From positions 8,489,888 to 8,553,887 of the forward strand of contig JALGQZ010000014.1 of NCBI GenBank assembly GCA_023105745.1: a stretch of 64,000 nt of DNA, given 5' to 3'. Origin of the DNA: Austropuccinia psidii (Eukaryota; Basidiomycota; Pucciniomycetes; Pucciniales; Sphaerophragmiaceae). This document shows, in pieces, positions 46,375-57,770 of this stretch. The position numbers and the translations under genes are program-made. How positions within the stretch are numbered: the first letter of the stretch is position 1; each line of letters starts with the position of its first letter. The notes beneath the pieces were generated by a model. The model made no database searches, was not told the origin of the DNA, and saw only the letters and a program-made list of their open reading frames with translations.

Positions 46375-48352
46375 TGTGGTATTCCATACCATTTTTTTTT
46401 TCACCAGGCTCAAGCTCATAGTACCCCATAACAGCAGTAAATCCAGCCTACAGGCAGACTTACACTCAAATTTTACACCAAAAGGTCAATTTTACAGCAA
46501 GAAACTGGATTTAACTCATAAAACCATGGCACAGGCACCAAAGGGAAGTGTATGTGTTTAAATAAATTATTCAATTTCATTATGCATATCCAAAAAAATC
46601 AAGTTACATATAGCAAACTAGTTACAACAAATAAGGTACCACCCTTTAAATTACACACCCCACCCAGCTTTACACCCCCTTACAGCCACAGGACTCATGC
46701 AGCAAGAAAATGACACATGCATTAGTTATACAGCCAAATTGCATTCAAAGTCACATGATGCAAAGCTCAACTTCATGGAATTCCTGCAATTCATTTACAA
46801 CACAGCCCCAGGAGTACCTTATCTTATATCCACAGTAGCCCCACTTAAAACCTTAAAACATAATTATTTACACTACTCATCACCTCATGCAAACCAAAGC
46901 TAGTTACAACAGGCTGCATGCAGTACACAATTCCAATTAAATCTCAACCACATGACTATGCACAGCATGTGTCAAACTCAAAAATCACATCATCTCATAC
47001 ATAACAGTAATTTCACCAGTGCAAGAAATTATCACCTGACTTCATTTTAAAGTTCAAAAAGAAAAAAAACAACATGACACCTGCATAAATTACACAGCCA
47101 CTTCTACCAAACCTAAAATAGGACATATGCAAAGGAATTACAAGGTCATCATGTGATACTGCATCCACCAACAGAATATCATGTGACAGAAAAGAGGCTG
47201 TGCACAAGAAAAATCCTCAGCCAAAATTAAATCACCTCATGCATGCAAGGAAAATCCAAGAATATCACATCATAATCAGTCCACCAAAAGACAATCATGT
47301 GATAAATGGAGGCTGTGCAGAGAGAAGATTATCACCAAACCTTAAATCACCTGACCCATGCAAGAAAGGTCCTCACCAAAAACAGAGTCACATGATTAAA
47401 TCAAGAGGAATTAAAGTGGAAAGAGACAGCTCCCATGGAGGGCCCCCTGGGCTCCCCAAAAGGTATGAATAGAGGGGCTTTCTCCCCCCAAATTTCAAAA
47501 TCCCCCCCATGCACAATATATCCTCTGCACATTACAAGCACAGGAATAATTCATCCCTCACCTGGGAGGTAGTCCAGCAAATTATAGTGAATTTACTTAC
47601 CCAGTAGCTAAGCTCAGTGGAAGTATAGTTTTGAAGATTACCCAGTAGCCAAGCTCAGTGGAATCTTATTATTATTAAAATAAAAATAAAAATTACCCAG
47701 TACCCAAGATTAGGGTTACTACTCTATTAAAATATTTTATCCAGTAAAATTAACACCATGTATCAAGACTTAAAAATAACTTACCCCTTTAAAAATCCAA
47801 TATCAAAGAATCTTACCTCTCAAATTTAACAAATACAATATTATTTCATTATTAACTACTCTTAAAAAAAATATAACAAACCTTTAAAAAAAATTATTTT
47901 AATCTATTTCAACTTTACCTTAACAAAATTACCTTTATCAACACCAATCAAATATTCCAGAAAACCTTAAATAACCCATCCTACCAAGGATTTATCACCA
48001 AGAAGAAACAACTCACCTCAGTTTAACCAAAAATATTAAAATTAAACAGACAAGTATTTCATTAAAATCTCAAATTTAACCAAAATAACTGACATTATTT
48101 TTTATATTATTTATTGAATAGGTCTGATCTGAGACTGCTGAATTTTGTCTTCTGCAGTTGTAAAGCCACTTACTAATTTTATTTTGGTTTGTGAGCTCCA
48201 AGGAAGATTTTGTTCAGTATTTTAGGAGGGGCAGGCAATACACCCTTGCCACCCTTGGTTACAGGAGTTATTAGCAATTCAAAACTAGTTACCTGTGATT
48301 TCCCCCTCCAGGTACTGCCTCATTTTAATCCCACACAAGAGGAGTTCCCACA
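46375..48352 (+). repeat. 3' LTR of the giant element (1978 bp)
   Basis: Same ends and content as 28514-30490. Visible differences include TCATAA for TAATAA near position 163 of the LTR and TATGAATA for TATAAATA. The U3 half is nearly identical to the 5' LTR; the AT-rich stretch about 1.3-1.75 kb in shows more substitutions and small indels. Confidence 0.92.
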
Positions 48353-48356
48353 ATAG
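48353..48356. repeat. Target-site duplication ATAG (right)
   Basis: ATAG directly after the CCCACA end of the 3' LTR, identical to 28510-28513. Confidence 0.8.
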
Positions 48357-48376
48357 GACACTTCAGCTCTCAAATA

Positions 48377-48391
48377 CACTACAAAAATACC
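48377..48391 (+). repeat. CACTA terminal sequence
   Basis: CACTACAAAAATACC, matching the CACTACA start of EnSpm/CACTA elements, 24 bp after the giant element's target duplication. Confidence 0.6.
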
Positions 48392-48599
48392 AATTTTATG
48401 ACTTCCAGTCATGATTTTGAAAGGCATCTTTTGACCTGTTTATTAATTCACTCAATTGGTGAATTGTTAAAATAATTTATCTCTAATTATATTTCCAAAT
48501 ACATCTATTAAAAAACTCTAAGCTTGGATACAAAAAAGGACTAGGAGATAAACATTATTCAGAATTCATACAATTATGACTACTTGAACCAGCTTCAAT

Positions 48600-50182
48600 T
48601 CCGCTGAGAGGAGATCTTTATGGCCTCTGTTTGATGTGATGTCCCCTTTTTGTCTTGGCCTCAATCTCTAATAGAATATTTTGGAGACCAATTGGTTCTT
48701 TTACCAATGAGTGGTTTCTTTCAGCTTCTGAAATTGTGTTTAAGTATATTGTGGAATAACAATCTAAATGTAAGAAATGTGGAAAATTAGCTAAATCAGA
48801 ATTATAGTCTTATTTCTCTCCATCCCTATGAAGCATACGTTGAACTCTATTCTTTTCAAGCTGGGTTTTGGCACCAAGGGTAATTGCTAGATCCAATTGC
48901 CTTGTACACAAGGTCAAAGCTTCACTAGGCCAAACTCCAAAAAGTCTTTTTGGTGCTTTTCCTAAGTCAGAATTATCCTCTACATCTGAAGTTGCTTTTC
49001 TATCAGTATATATTGCAGATGAATCGTTGTTTTGAGGGAATAATTGATGTGCTATTTTGAAATGAGAAGCTGTAACCTAAATATAAAATTAATATTAGAG
49101 TTTGGTGTTTGTCGAACAAAAGAATAATGACGTGCATTCTGCCTCCCTCTAGTGTCTTTGGATTTCTTAGCTTTTTGAAATTTAACCTCCTCTCCATCCT
49201 GGCCAAGTTTTAAAAGCTTTTTCATTTCTTTAACCCTTCCATAGACCCAATGTTGAATTAATAGGTTTAGTTGATTGGCATTGTTGATATTTAAACTGGG
49301 TTGAGTCTTGCTCCAATTGAAAAAATGTTTGGATATAATGTTGGCTATGGGTGCATTCCAAGTGGAGTTATTGAATGAGGTTCCCCATTGGCAGATAATC
49401 CTCTTGAGGCCTACTGGCTGGCATTCCTTTCACAAGAATGATTTTAAACTATTGAGACCTTTATCTTCTTATTGAGAACATCACAACTTGGTTTAAATTC
49501 AGGTGGCTGCAATTGTTGAGATATAGAGGTGCTTCCTTGTTTGACCTGAATTTTGCGCTCACTAATTGGATGATCTCTCAGTCCATGTTCAAAGGTTTCC
49601 AAATGGGTCTTGATGTGTTTAGCTTGTTTTTGACCCAATGAATATGAAATTCCTCTTCATCATTGGTAGGATTGGGTGGGAAGTGATCTACAGAAGGTGG
49701 CATACCCATTAAGAAGGAGATAAATTCTTGCAAATGGACTGATTCAGTGGATGCCTGACTTGTAAGATTGTTCTTTGTTATCAATCTTGCAATGCGGTGA
49801 TTTCTTCCTTGCTAAACTCTCTTATTATTTCTAGCCCTCTGGGGTTCCTCTTCTTGTTGAATCCTTAATTCTACTTCAACAACTGAAAACCAAATCAATG
49901 AGTAATTTTTAATCAGATTTAGGAAGGACACTCACCACCTGATGTTATTTCCTCTTGTCCCTCCTGACTGGAATTCTCTGCAACTGCATCCTCTATTCCA
50001 AGTTTTTCAAAATCTTAAAGAAATATGGATTTCTTTCCAGTAGAGTCAGTATGGATGCTTTTGTGGTTTTCTTCTTCTGAGTTAATTATTGAGTCACCCT
50101 CTGTTGGTGGGCTTTGTGATGAGGATCCAGAATTTTCTCTGTGGAATGCAGAGGGGAAGCCACCCAGTGCATTGGAAGACAT
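48600..50182 (-). pseudogene. Uncharacterised spliced gene inside the CACTA element
   Basis: Starts at ATG 50182-50180 with a S/G/P-rich, then acidic leader; a GTGAGT...TTTCAG intron fits at about 49885-49936. Later parts: L-Q-E-F-I-S-F-L-M-G-M-P-P (49700-49730), and a well-preserved stretch at about 49090-49435 with K-E-C-Q-P-V-G-L-K-R-I-I-C-Q-W-G, N-W-S-K-T-Q-P-S-L-N and a basic K-K-L-L-K-L-G-Q...R-G-R-Q-N-A-R end. Stops and shifts show decay. It sits between the CACTA terminus and the transposase on the same strand, the place of the second gene of two-gene CACTA elements (TnpA-like DNA binding), but no sequence similarity to TnpA was seen. Function unknown. Confidence 0.5.
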
Positions 50183-50379
50183 TGTAATATCAATTTAAAG
50201 AAGTGGAGAGAAATTGAGGAAAATGAGGTAATTTTATTAATGAAAGTTTGAGGATGTTAAACATAGTTGGATTAAGGATTCAACATAAGAGAATGAATGT
50301 GGTGGATGAGAAAGCTCAGAAAATCTTATAGCAGTTTAGTGAAGTGGAAATACAGACATTTTTGGTGGAGAAGAGATAG

Positions 50380-50387
50380 TTTATATA
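50380..50387 (-). promoter_or_regulatory. Possible TATA box for the second CACTA gene
   Basis: TATATAAA on the minus strand about 200 bp upstream of the ATG at 50182. Confidence 0.35.
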
Positions 50388-50736
50388 CACATTTTTTTAA
50401 ACCGGTTCTATCCAGAACCAAATAACCAAATTATGTCTTTAAAGATCATTGGGAGGCTTAAATATGGCAGATTGACAATTCAAATCCCTTTTAAAAGGGA
50501 TTTGAGTGAATTATTCTAGAAAAAGCTTCATTTAATATCATATAAAAATATCAACAAAGGAAAAAATATTGTTTTTTCTTGAAGGAAATCTTTAGTGAGC
50601 ATTGATAAGGAAACCTAAGTCTGAAAGGGGTGTGGTGCTTCAATCACCTATTCATTTCTAGCAAGTTTTGAAAGGAAATTGTAAGAAGCTGTTAAAATAT
50701 ATGAGATAATGAGTGGCAGTCCACTGAATCACTTAC

Positions 50737-53700
50737 CTATGAATGTAGAGATACCAGACAGAGTTCAGCCTGATCAATTCCAAAGGTTTCAGGAGGATTA
50801 TTGAGGGTTGCAGCATGACCCAAAACTGATTGGGAGTTAATGATTATGGTATCCTCTGTCTGGTCCAATAGAATAGAACAATTGAGGTCTGGGAAAGGAT
50901 GGAAAGGGTCTTTTTCTATTTCATTATTTTCAAGCTTCTTAAAAGGTTTGATTATTAGCCACCATATGTTGCGATAACCTCCAACTAATGAGACAATATT
51001 ATCAATATGGCCCAATGATTTTACATTATTAATTCTATACTCTATGATAATGTCTTCAACATGTGAGTTTACAGTACAATACCTTTTTTTCATAAATTAT
51101 TGACTTTTTGCATTCAAAGAGGTTTACAAAATCCCTTAAAGCTCTTGAAACTAGTAATTTCCACTGTTGAAGAATAGCATCATGCAATTGAATTGTATTA
51201 CTGGAATGTTTTTTTTATGATTGATGCAGAGCAATGAGGGGATTGCTCCTACCAACTCTTTTTTGAAGATTAGGAAATTTGGAAATCCATTGATATTGTA
51301 CTTTAGATATTCATCTTTTCAGTATTGTTTGAAATATCTCTGCTACAATTGGTTATATGTGGGTAATTATTGTGTGAGAGTGATTTTTTGACATAAAAAT
51401 ATATAATTCAAACTCAACATGGCTTATTAGTTTGTGGTATATCCCCAAATGTACAGTTCATTCTTTTGTATGCCCACAAAGCTAAGGTTCTTGGTGGCCC
51501 TAGCTCCTTGATAACCTTTGAGAAATGTTGTTTTAGGTGTAGATTAGGTTTGGAGTTTATCATGGACCAACCCAAACAAAGTGTTTGACAATAGAGCTTT
51601 GTAGTCCTTTCAATCTTATCTAGGTCTTCTTCAATAATGGTTGTTCTGAATAACATGTTTGTTAATGTAACTAATGAAGTTAGTAATTTGAGTAGAATAT
51701 TCTTATGGAGGTAGTTCCCTGGGCATTTTAACCTTTCTTCCCTGTGAGGTATTTGTGAACTCCATAGTGTCCAAGTGCCAAAGGTAAATACAATGTCATC
51801 AAGATTTGCCACTCTGCTGCTTTGGGCATCTGAAGTTTTTTGAAACCAAATGCTCTGGGTAGACAAGAAAACCATGACGGGACTTTTGTTTGATTGATGA
51901 CTTTTTGAAATACCTCTAATTTATCTTTTTTTACTATTGGAATTTCATCCCCCATTGAATTCAAATACTCATTCTCATCAGAAGATAAATCAGAAGGAAC
52001 CAATAAATCACTATCATGTATAAAAGGTAAGAAGTTGAGTACTGGAAAAGTGGTTGTCTGGGATCTAAGGGAATACCTGGAGTTTGAAGCTCTGTCGCTT
52101 TTTTCAGTTTGATCACTTTTTGGTCTGGAGGCTTCACTACAGCGTTTGTGCCCTTGGGATGTAGGAGGTTGAATGCGGGCAAGGTTAGATTTTGTATAGT
52201 TTTGTTTCTTGGGTCTACTTATTTTGTCAGAATCATTGTCATCTTAACTTTTCCTTTTTCTTGGAAGCCCAAAAAAAAAAAGGATATTTGGATGGAATTG
52301 AGTCTGCCAAAAAACTTTGCTTTTGCCTTTGAAGCTCTAACTCTTGACCAGCCAACCACACCTTGAGGAATGATATGAAATAGTCTTTGATATCCTCTAA
52401 AATCAAACAATGCATAATATCTCTGCCACAAAAGTCAATCGATCTCCAGTAATGTAGCTGATTTAGAATACTCCACCAGACACCATGTGATTTTACAAAT
52501 TCATCTTGTTCCTTTTGGGTTTGAAGTTGGAGCCATTCATTTGCCTTGGAAATATGGTTTTCATGTGTCCTTGTTTCAAATTTTGAAATATCTATTTCAT
52601 TGATTTCCACCCTTGTAATATTACAAAAGGAGCAAAATCAATTGGGCAAATGAGAGGCAAATTCATCCATTTTATGTAGAGCAGGAATATCTGCTATTAA
52701 AGGTAATAAACCCACTCTAATAAGTCTACCCTGTGGAAAGTCGTGGGTATTGGAAAATCAAAAACCATTCCATAACATTTGAAGCTCAATCACAAGAGGC
52801 TCCAAGATTGAATTCATTTGATCAAGAGATGGCTCTTTGGGACGGGGAATTATTTCATACAAAACATGTTCTCGTCTTTGTGACATTCACTTGGAGGAAG
52901 ATTCAAACAAGTGAGAAGAATTGACCCAATTGAAATAGATTTTGCAGCCTCTTTGTTACTGAATGGATTGAACGAATCTACATATAAGCTAAATAGAAAA
53001 TTACCTGTTCTATTGGTAAATGCTTGTTTCCTACGTGGGAAAGATTTGACTGTGTTCCAAATTGTGCCATGGCAAATATCAGAAATAACTTTAGGGTCTG
53101 TCTGAGAATTATAGGTATTGTGAGCATTGAATAGCTTTTCAAGGCCAGGAATCCACATATGGGAGGCCAACCATTTTTGCAAGGATTGGTAAGTAAAGGT
53201 ACAGATTGGTTTTTGCAGTGAAAAATCATTCTTGTCATGAGTTTTAAATGAAAGAGAACCACATTCCTGTCTTTCAAGAGATCCTAATTTTACAATGGAG
53301 CAAGGAAAAGGTTGAATAAATTTGGATGTACACTGTTTGTTGATGTGCCCCGCTGCAGTCAGATCATACAAGGTGAAGCATTCTGGACAGAAAATCTTTT
53401 TTCCAAAGTCCCTGGATATGCCCAGCTGAACCAAAATAGTTTCAATTTAAAGTGGAATTTCTTTAGCAATGGATAATCCATCAAATTTATGTTCTCGCCA
53501 AGGCTAGTTATCTTTTCCCTTGCTGATAGAAGAAATTCTTTGATACTATCTCTGGACATTCCATTTTTGAGGTATAGGCTGGAAGCTTGAACCAAAACTT
53601 TAAGAGCAAGCGGGTAAATGAATTTGAAAGTCTTTTTTTCATATTTTTTGGTATCAAAAAGGAAAGTTGTTTCATTATTCTGATGACAGATCTGTTCAAT

Positions 53701-54040
53701 TTGAGAGCATCCAGGGAATTTCTGTGTTGGCTGAACCAAAATATTGTGGAAAATTAGGTTGAAGTAATGATGAATAATTGAAATGAATGAGGGAAAGAGT
53801 CCTTACATTTCCACTATTTGGGGCTAAAAATATCTGATCAACCAAAGGCTGGGGTCTCCTGAGTTTTAGTAGTTCCAATTGATGTGTCTTCCAAGCCGGG
53901 TCAGACATATGTCTTCCATGCTGAACAATATTGTGCAAATCTTCATAATATTGATTGTTCCAGGCAAGCTCATGACAAGTGCATGTTATTCTCGGGCAGC
54001 CCATTCTTTGCACCATGAAAATTTGTGGGCAATGAACCAA
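50737..54040 (-). pseudogene. Tnp2-type (CACTA) transposase, broken
   Basis: Pieces in the order of the basidiomycete Tnp2/Transposase_21 family: N-terminal cysteine-containing part (53696-54040), C-P-E-C-F (53340-53390), D-I-C-H-G-T-I-W and F-S-L-Y-V-D-S-F-N-P-F with the following C-L-N-L-P-P (52930-53100), I-I-P-R-P-K-E-P and L-E-P-L-V-I-E-L (52750-52860), G-V-W-W-S-I-L-N-Q-L-H-Y-W (52440-52490), P-S-W-F-S-C-L-P-R and Y-L-P-L-A-L (51780-51900), H-F-S-K-V-I-K-E-L-G-P-P (51490-51540), and a C-terminus with G-H-A-A-T-L...F-G-I-D (50770-50830). Introns fit near 53750-53810 (GTAAGG...GTTCAG). Frameshifts and stops, e.g. TGA near 52750, inactivate it. Cuts and pastes the element in live relatives. 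Confidence 0.82.
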
Positions 54041-54260
54041 AAGGGCCCAAGAAATTGAATTGGAGTAGTGTGGTTATGAGGAAAGTGTTTGGGTTCTAAG
54101 TGGACACAAAAATATCTTTATTAATATTTGAGCCTCTTTTATTTTGCAAAGATAGAAGCCAATTATGCCCCTATATGGTTTTCATGGGGTACAAACCTTT
54201 TACAGCAGTCATAGTTTGACCACTTTTAAGATTACAGCACCTGTCAAAAATACGTTTACA
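54041..54260. other. Transposase upstream region
   Basis: AT-rich link between the transposase start and the palindromic array; contains GGAGTAGTG at 54062-54070, not convincing as a terminal repeat. Confidence 0.35.
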
Positions 54261-54269
54261 ACCAATCTG

Positions 54270-56320
54270 TATGGTGTCTGGGCCTCATTCAGATACGAAT
54301 TTTTCTGTATCTGAGTGGGTCTGATTACATTTCCAGGAGACAAACCAGTTATGGCCGTAATTTGTTTGCAAGTGGTAATTCCAGACAAGCTGTATTGTGG
54401 ATGGACCTCCTTCAGATACAGTTTTTTCTGTATCTGAGTGGGTCTGATGAAATTTCAAGGAGACAAACCAATTATGGCTGTAATTGGTTTGCATATGGTA
54501 CAAATTATGACCAGAGATCATAATTTGACCACCTGTGTACAATTACAGACAAGCTTTATTGTGGCTCGACCTCATTCAGATATAGATTTTCTGTATCTGA
54601 GTGGGTCTTATTACATTTCCAGGAGACAAACCAATTATGGCCATAAATGTTTTGCAAGTGGTACAAATTATGACTGGAAGTCATAATTTGACCACCAGTG
54701 TATGATTGAAGCCAAAGGTGTATTGTCTCTGGGCCTCAGTTAGATACAATTTTTTATGTATCTTAGTGGGTCTGATTACATTTCCAGGAGACAAACCAGT
54801 TTTGGCCGTAATTGGTTTGCAAGTGGTAATTACAGACAAGCTGTATTGTGGCCGAACCTCATTCAGATGCAGTTTTTTCTGTATCTGAGTGGGTCTGATG
54901 AAATTTTCATGAGACAAACCAATTATGCCTGTAATTGGTTTGGAAGTGGTACAAATTATGACTGGTGGTCATAATTTGACCACCTGTGTATGATTACAGC
55001 CAAAGCTGTATTGTCTATGGGCCTCATTCAGATACAATGTTTGCTGTATCTGAGTTGGGCTGATTACATTTCAAGGAGACAAACCAATTATGGCTGTAGT
55101 TGGCTTGCATATGCTACAAATTATGACTGGCGGTCATAATTTGACCACCAGTGTATGATTACAGCCAAAGCTGTATTGTCTCTGGGCCTCATCCAGATAC
55201 AGTTTTTTCTGTATCTGAGTGTGTCTGATTACATTTCCAAGAGAGAAACCAATTACGTACATAAATGGTTTGAAAGTGGTACAAATTATAACCAGTGGTC
55301 ATAATTTGACTCCCTGTGTGCAATTACAGACAAGATGTATTCTTGCTGGACCTCATTCAGATACAGTTTTTTCTGTATCTGAGAGCATCTGATTACATTT
55401 CCAGGAGACAAACCAATTGTGGCCGAAATTGGTTTGCAAGTGGAACAAATTATGACGGGTGGTAATAATTTGACCACCTGTGGACAATTGCAGACAAGCT
55501 GTATTGTGGCTGGACCTCATTTTCTGTATCTGAGTGGGTCTGATGAAATTTCCAGGGGACAAACCAATTGTGGCCGTAATTGGTTGGCATATGGTACAAA
55601 TTATGACCGGCAGTCATAATTTGACCACCACTGTATGATTACAGCCAAATCTGTATTTTCTCTGGGCCTCATTCAGATACAGTTTTTTCTGTATCTAAGT
55701 GGGTCTGATTACATTTCCAGGAGTCAAACCAATTACTGCCGTCATTGGTTTGCAAGTGGTACAAATTATGACCAGAGGTCATAATTCAACCACCTGTGGA
55801 CAATTACAGACAAGAGGTATTGTGGCTCAAGCTCATTCAGATACAGGTTCTTCTGTATCTGAGAGGGTCTGATTATCTTTCCAGGAGACAAACCAATTAC
55901 GGCTGTAATTGGTTTGCAAGTGGTACAAATTATGACTGGCAGTCATAATTTGACCGCCTGTGTATGATTCCAGCCAAAGCTGTATTGTCTCTGGGCCTCA
56001 TTGAGATACAGTTTTTTCTGTATCTGAGTGGTTCTGATGAAATTTGAAGGAGAAAAACCAATTATGGCTGGATTGTGGCTGGAACTTATTCAGATACAGT
56101 TTTTGCTGTATCTGAGTGGGTCTGATCAAATTCCCAGCAGACAAACCAATTACGACTGTAATTGGTTAGCATATGGTACAAATTATGACGGGTGGTCATA
56201 ATTTGACCACCTGTGTACAATTACAGACAAGCTGTATTGTGGCTGGACCTCATTAAGATACAGTTTTTTCTGTATTTGAGTGGGTCTGATTGGATTGCCA
56301 GGAGCCAAGTGGTACAGATT
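54270..56320. repeat. Tandem array (about 163-bp unit, about 14 units) with three palindromes per unit
   Basis: Units recur near 54290, 54415, 54575, 54740, 54865, 55030, 55195, 55355, 55520, 55673, 55838, 56001, 56090 and 56255; spacing is mostly 155-168 bp with shorter variants of about 89-127 bp. Each carries TCAGATACAG-T5/6-CTGTATCTGA, CCAATTA-nnnnnn-TAATTGG and AATTATGACC-nn-GGTCATAATT. The last overlaps a competing GGTGGTCA-TAATT-TGACCACC stem. Likely subterminal repeats of the CACTA element. No coding content; ORFs seen here are fortuitous. Confidence 0.85.
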
Positions 56321-56650
56321 ATGACCAGCAGTCATATTCTCACTCTGATGACATTCTGAGGACACAAATCTATGTCAGTCATAATTGATTTACATTTCAA
56401 AAAAATTATTACTGGTGGTCTTAATCTCTCACCCACTTACAGGTGTGACTTTACAATCCAATCCAATCAACCACGTATTTGAGGGAGGATTCTAAAGATA
56501 CACATATCCTGACACTTAATTCTTCCCTAAATGTGTAATTGTGTTTTATGTATAGAGGATCTGAAGCTTTCCTTTCTTTGAAACCACAAAACTCATTTCT
56601 TCTCTATTTCTATGGGCCACAACCCCTCTTCATTCAATTGGGACCTGCAA

Positions 56651-56658
56651 TATAAATA
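56651..56658 (+). promoter_or_regulatory. TATA box upstream of small ORFs
   Basis: TATAAATA followed by GAGC, about 100 bp before the ATG at 56752, a normal fungal promoter spacing. Confidence 0.4.
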
Positions 56659-56751
56659 GAGCTTTTTTTCCCGTCTTTTCCCTAAGTTCCTCTGTTTTTA
56701 ACTTCATTTGGCCATTTAAATCCCTCTCCTCCCAATATAATACCCAATACT

Positions 56752-56922
56752 ATGAATCCAACCCAACCACCTGATTCCAATGTCTCATTTGATGAAATGT
56801 CTAATAGGGTTTGTTCAAATAACAAAGAATTGAGCTCATCATTATCTTATCAAGATGAGGCACCATCTCATTCATCCATGAATCCATTGACCACCCCAAA
56901 CCAAAGTACTGAACCCCATTAA
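56752..56922 (+). CDS. Small hypothetical protein or first exon
   Basis: 56 residues, M-N-P-T-Q-P-P-D-S then S/N/T/P-rich; no recognised motif. Placed after a TATA box. A similar S/P-rich composition continues in the ORF at 57137-57412, so these may be exons of one gene. Low confidence. Confidence 0.3.
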   Translation: MNPTQPPDSNVSFDEMSNRVCSNNKELSSSLSYQDEAPSHSSMNPLTTPNQSTEPH

Positions 56923-57136
56923 TGTTATGATCTTTTTCACTACCTCAATTCTCCCAATAGAGCCCCACCAGCTCCCATTACTCATCCTCACTTCTTGCCC
57001 TGCCCCCCAACAAACAACATAAATAGAACCCCCTTTCAACTTGGTAAATTCTTTCTTCCCCACATAATCTCATCCCCAACATTTTTTAATATTATATTTT
57101 TACCAAAAAGTATTAGATATCACAAACATACCAAAC

Positions 57137-57770
57137 ATGAGCTTATGTAATCCACACCCAAATACTTCAAAAAGCCTTACATCACCCTCATTAATGGAAT
57201 TTGACATGAATAACCCACCCACTCAAGTCCAATCCATCGCACCAATTCTTTCTTCTGAGCTAACGTGCCTCTCCCGTGAAGCATTTTCTCTTAATCACCA
57301 CCATATCAAGAAAATCCTCAATAATGAACTTTCTGAAGCTGAAAAGAATCCTGTCACAATTGAGATTAAGGATTATTCTAAAAAGGGCTTTACATTAATT
57401 ACTCAAAAATAACATGGGAGTTATTCTTATTCACGTCTGTCCTCAATTTTGTATTAATTTTAGCTCCCTTCTTGTAGAATTGTCTTCATCACAAGCGATT
57501 GGTCTCATAGATGTCAATGTTGAAGCTATTGAGAGAAAATTGCCTTCCATATGCTCATCCCAATCATCCCTTTTGGAGGAGGTTGTTCCTGATGGAAATC
57601 ACAAGAAAAAACAGAAGATCCAAAATAAACCACCACCAAATATTTGTAGGTTCATGCAACAAACTGTTACCTTCAATAATGCACAACAGGTAGTTTCCAT
57701 GAATATGTCTCCTACTACATCAACCCTTTGTACAAATTATACCCCCTGTCAGGGTGACTCTATGATATAG
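57137..57770 (+). pseudogene. Possible coding remnants, unknown
   Basis: Two adjacent plus-strand readings (57137-57412 and 57414-57770). The first has N-H-H-H-I-K-K-I-L-N-N-E-L-S-E-A-E-K; the second has a G-N-H-K-K-K-Q-K-I-Q-N-K-P-P-P basic stretch. Different frames; an intron ending near TTTTAG at 57461 is possible. Not recognised. Confidence 0.25.

Larger units (their letters stand above)
28514..48352 (+). mobile_element. Giant LTR retrotransposon, 19.84 kb, Ty3-like pol
   Basis: Two long LTRs (28514-30490 and 46375-48352, about 1.98 kb each, plainly near-identical) bracket a 15.9-kb internal region and are flanked by ATAG duplications. Internal order: candidate primer-binding site, Gag, zinc knuckle/protease, accessory ORF X, four pseudoknot-like repeats, accessory ORF Y, about 3.1 kb including a CpG-richer island, an array of pseudoknot-like repeats, a duplicate of the polypurine tract, and a separate RT-RNase H-integrase ORF ending just before the polypurine tract and 3' LTR. 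Protease and RT are about 10 kb apart instead of adjacent. Most coding regions are open, with one in-frame TGA and one frameshift, so it inserted recently. Confidence 0.93.
48377..56340 (-). mobile_element. Decayed CACTA/EnSpm-type DNA transposon (Tnp2)
   Basis: The left end is CACTACAAAAATACC, the classical CACTA terminus. Inside lie, on the minus strand, a spliced uncharacterised gene (about 48600-50182), a Tnp2-type transposase (50737-54040) and, on the far side of the transposase start, a 2-kb palindrome-rich tandem array. The array's AATTATGACTTCCAGTCATAATT-type palindrome is also present just inside the left terminus (48395-48418), which ties array and terminus together as subterminal repeats. 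I did not find the right terminal inverted repeat, so the right limit is approximate and may be lost. Confidence 0.7.

Noticed and set aside
28490..48520. AAACTCTAAGCTTGG shared by both sides of the giant element
   Set aside because: Not adjacent to either LTR end and only 15 nt; probably chance or an older repeat, and it does not define an insertion boundary.
54285..56365. Short ORFs on both strands in the tandem array
   Set aside because: They repeat with the unit and reflect its palindromic structure, not selection for protein.
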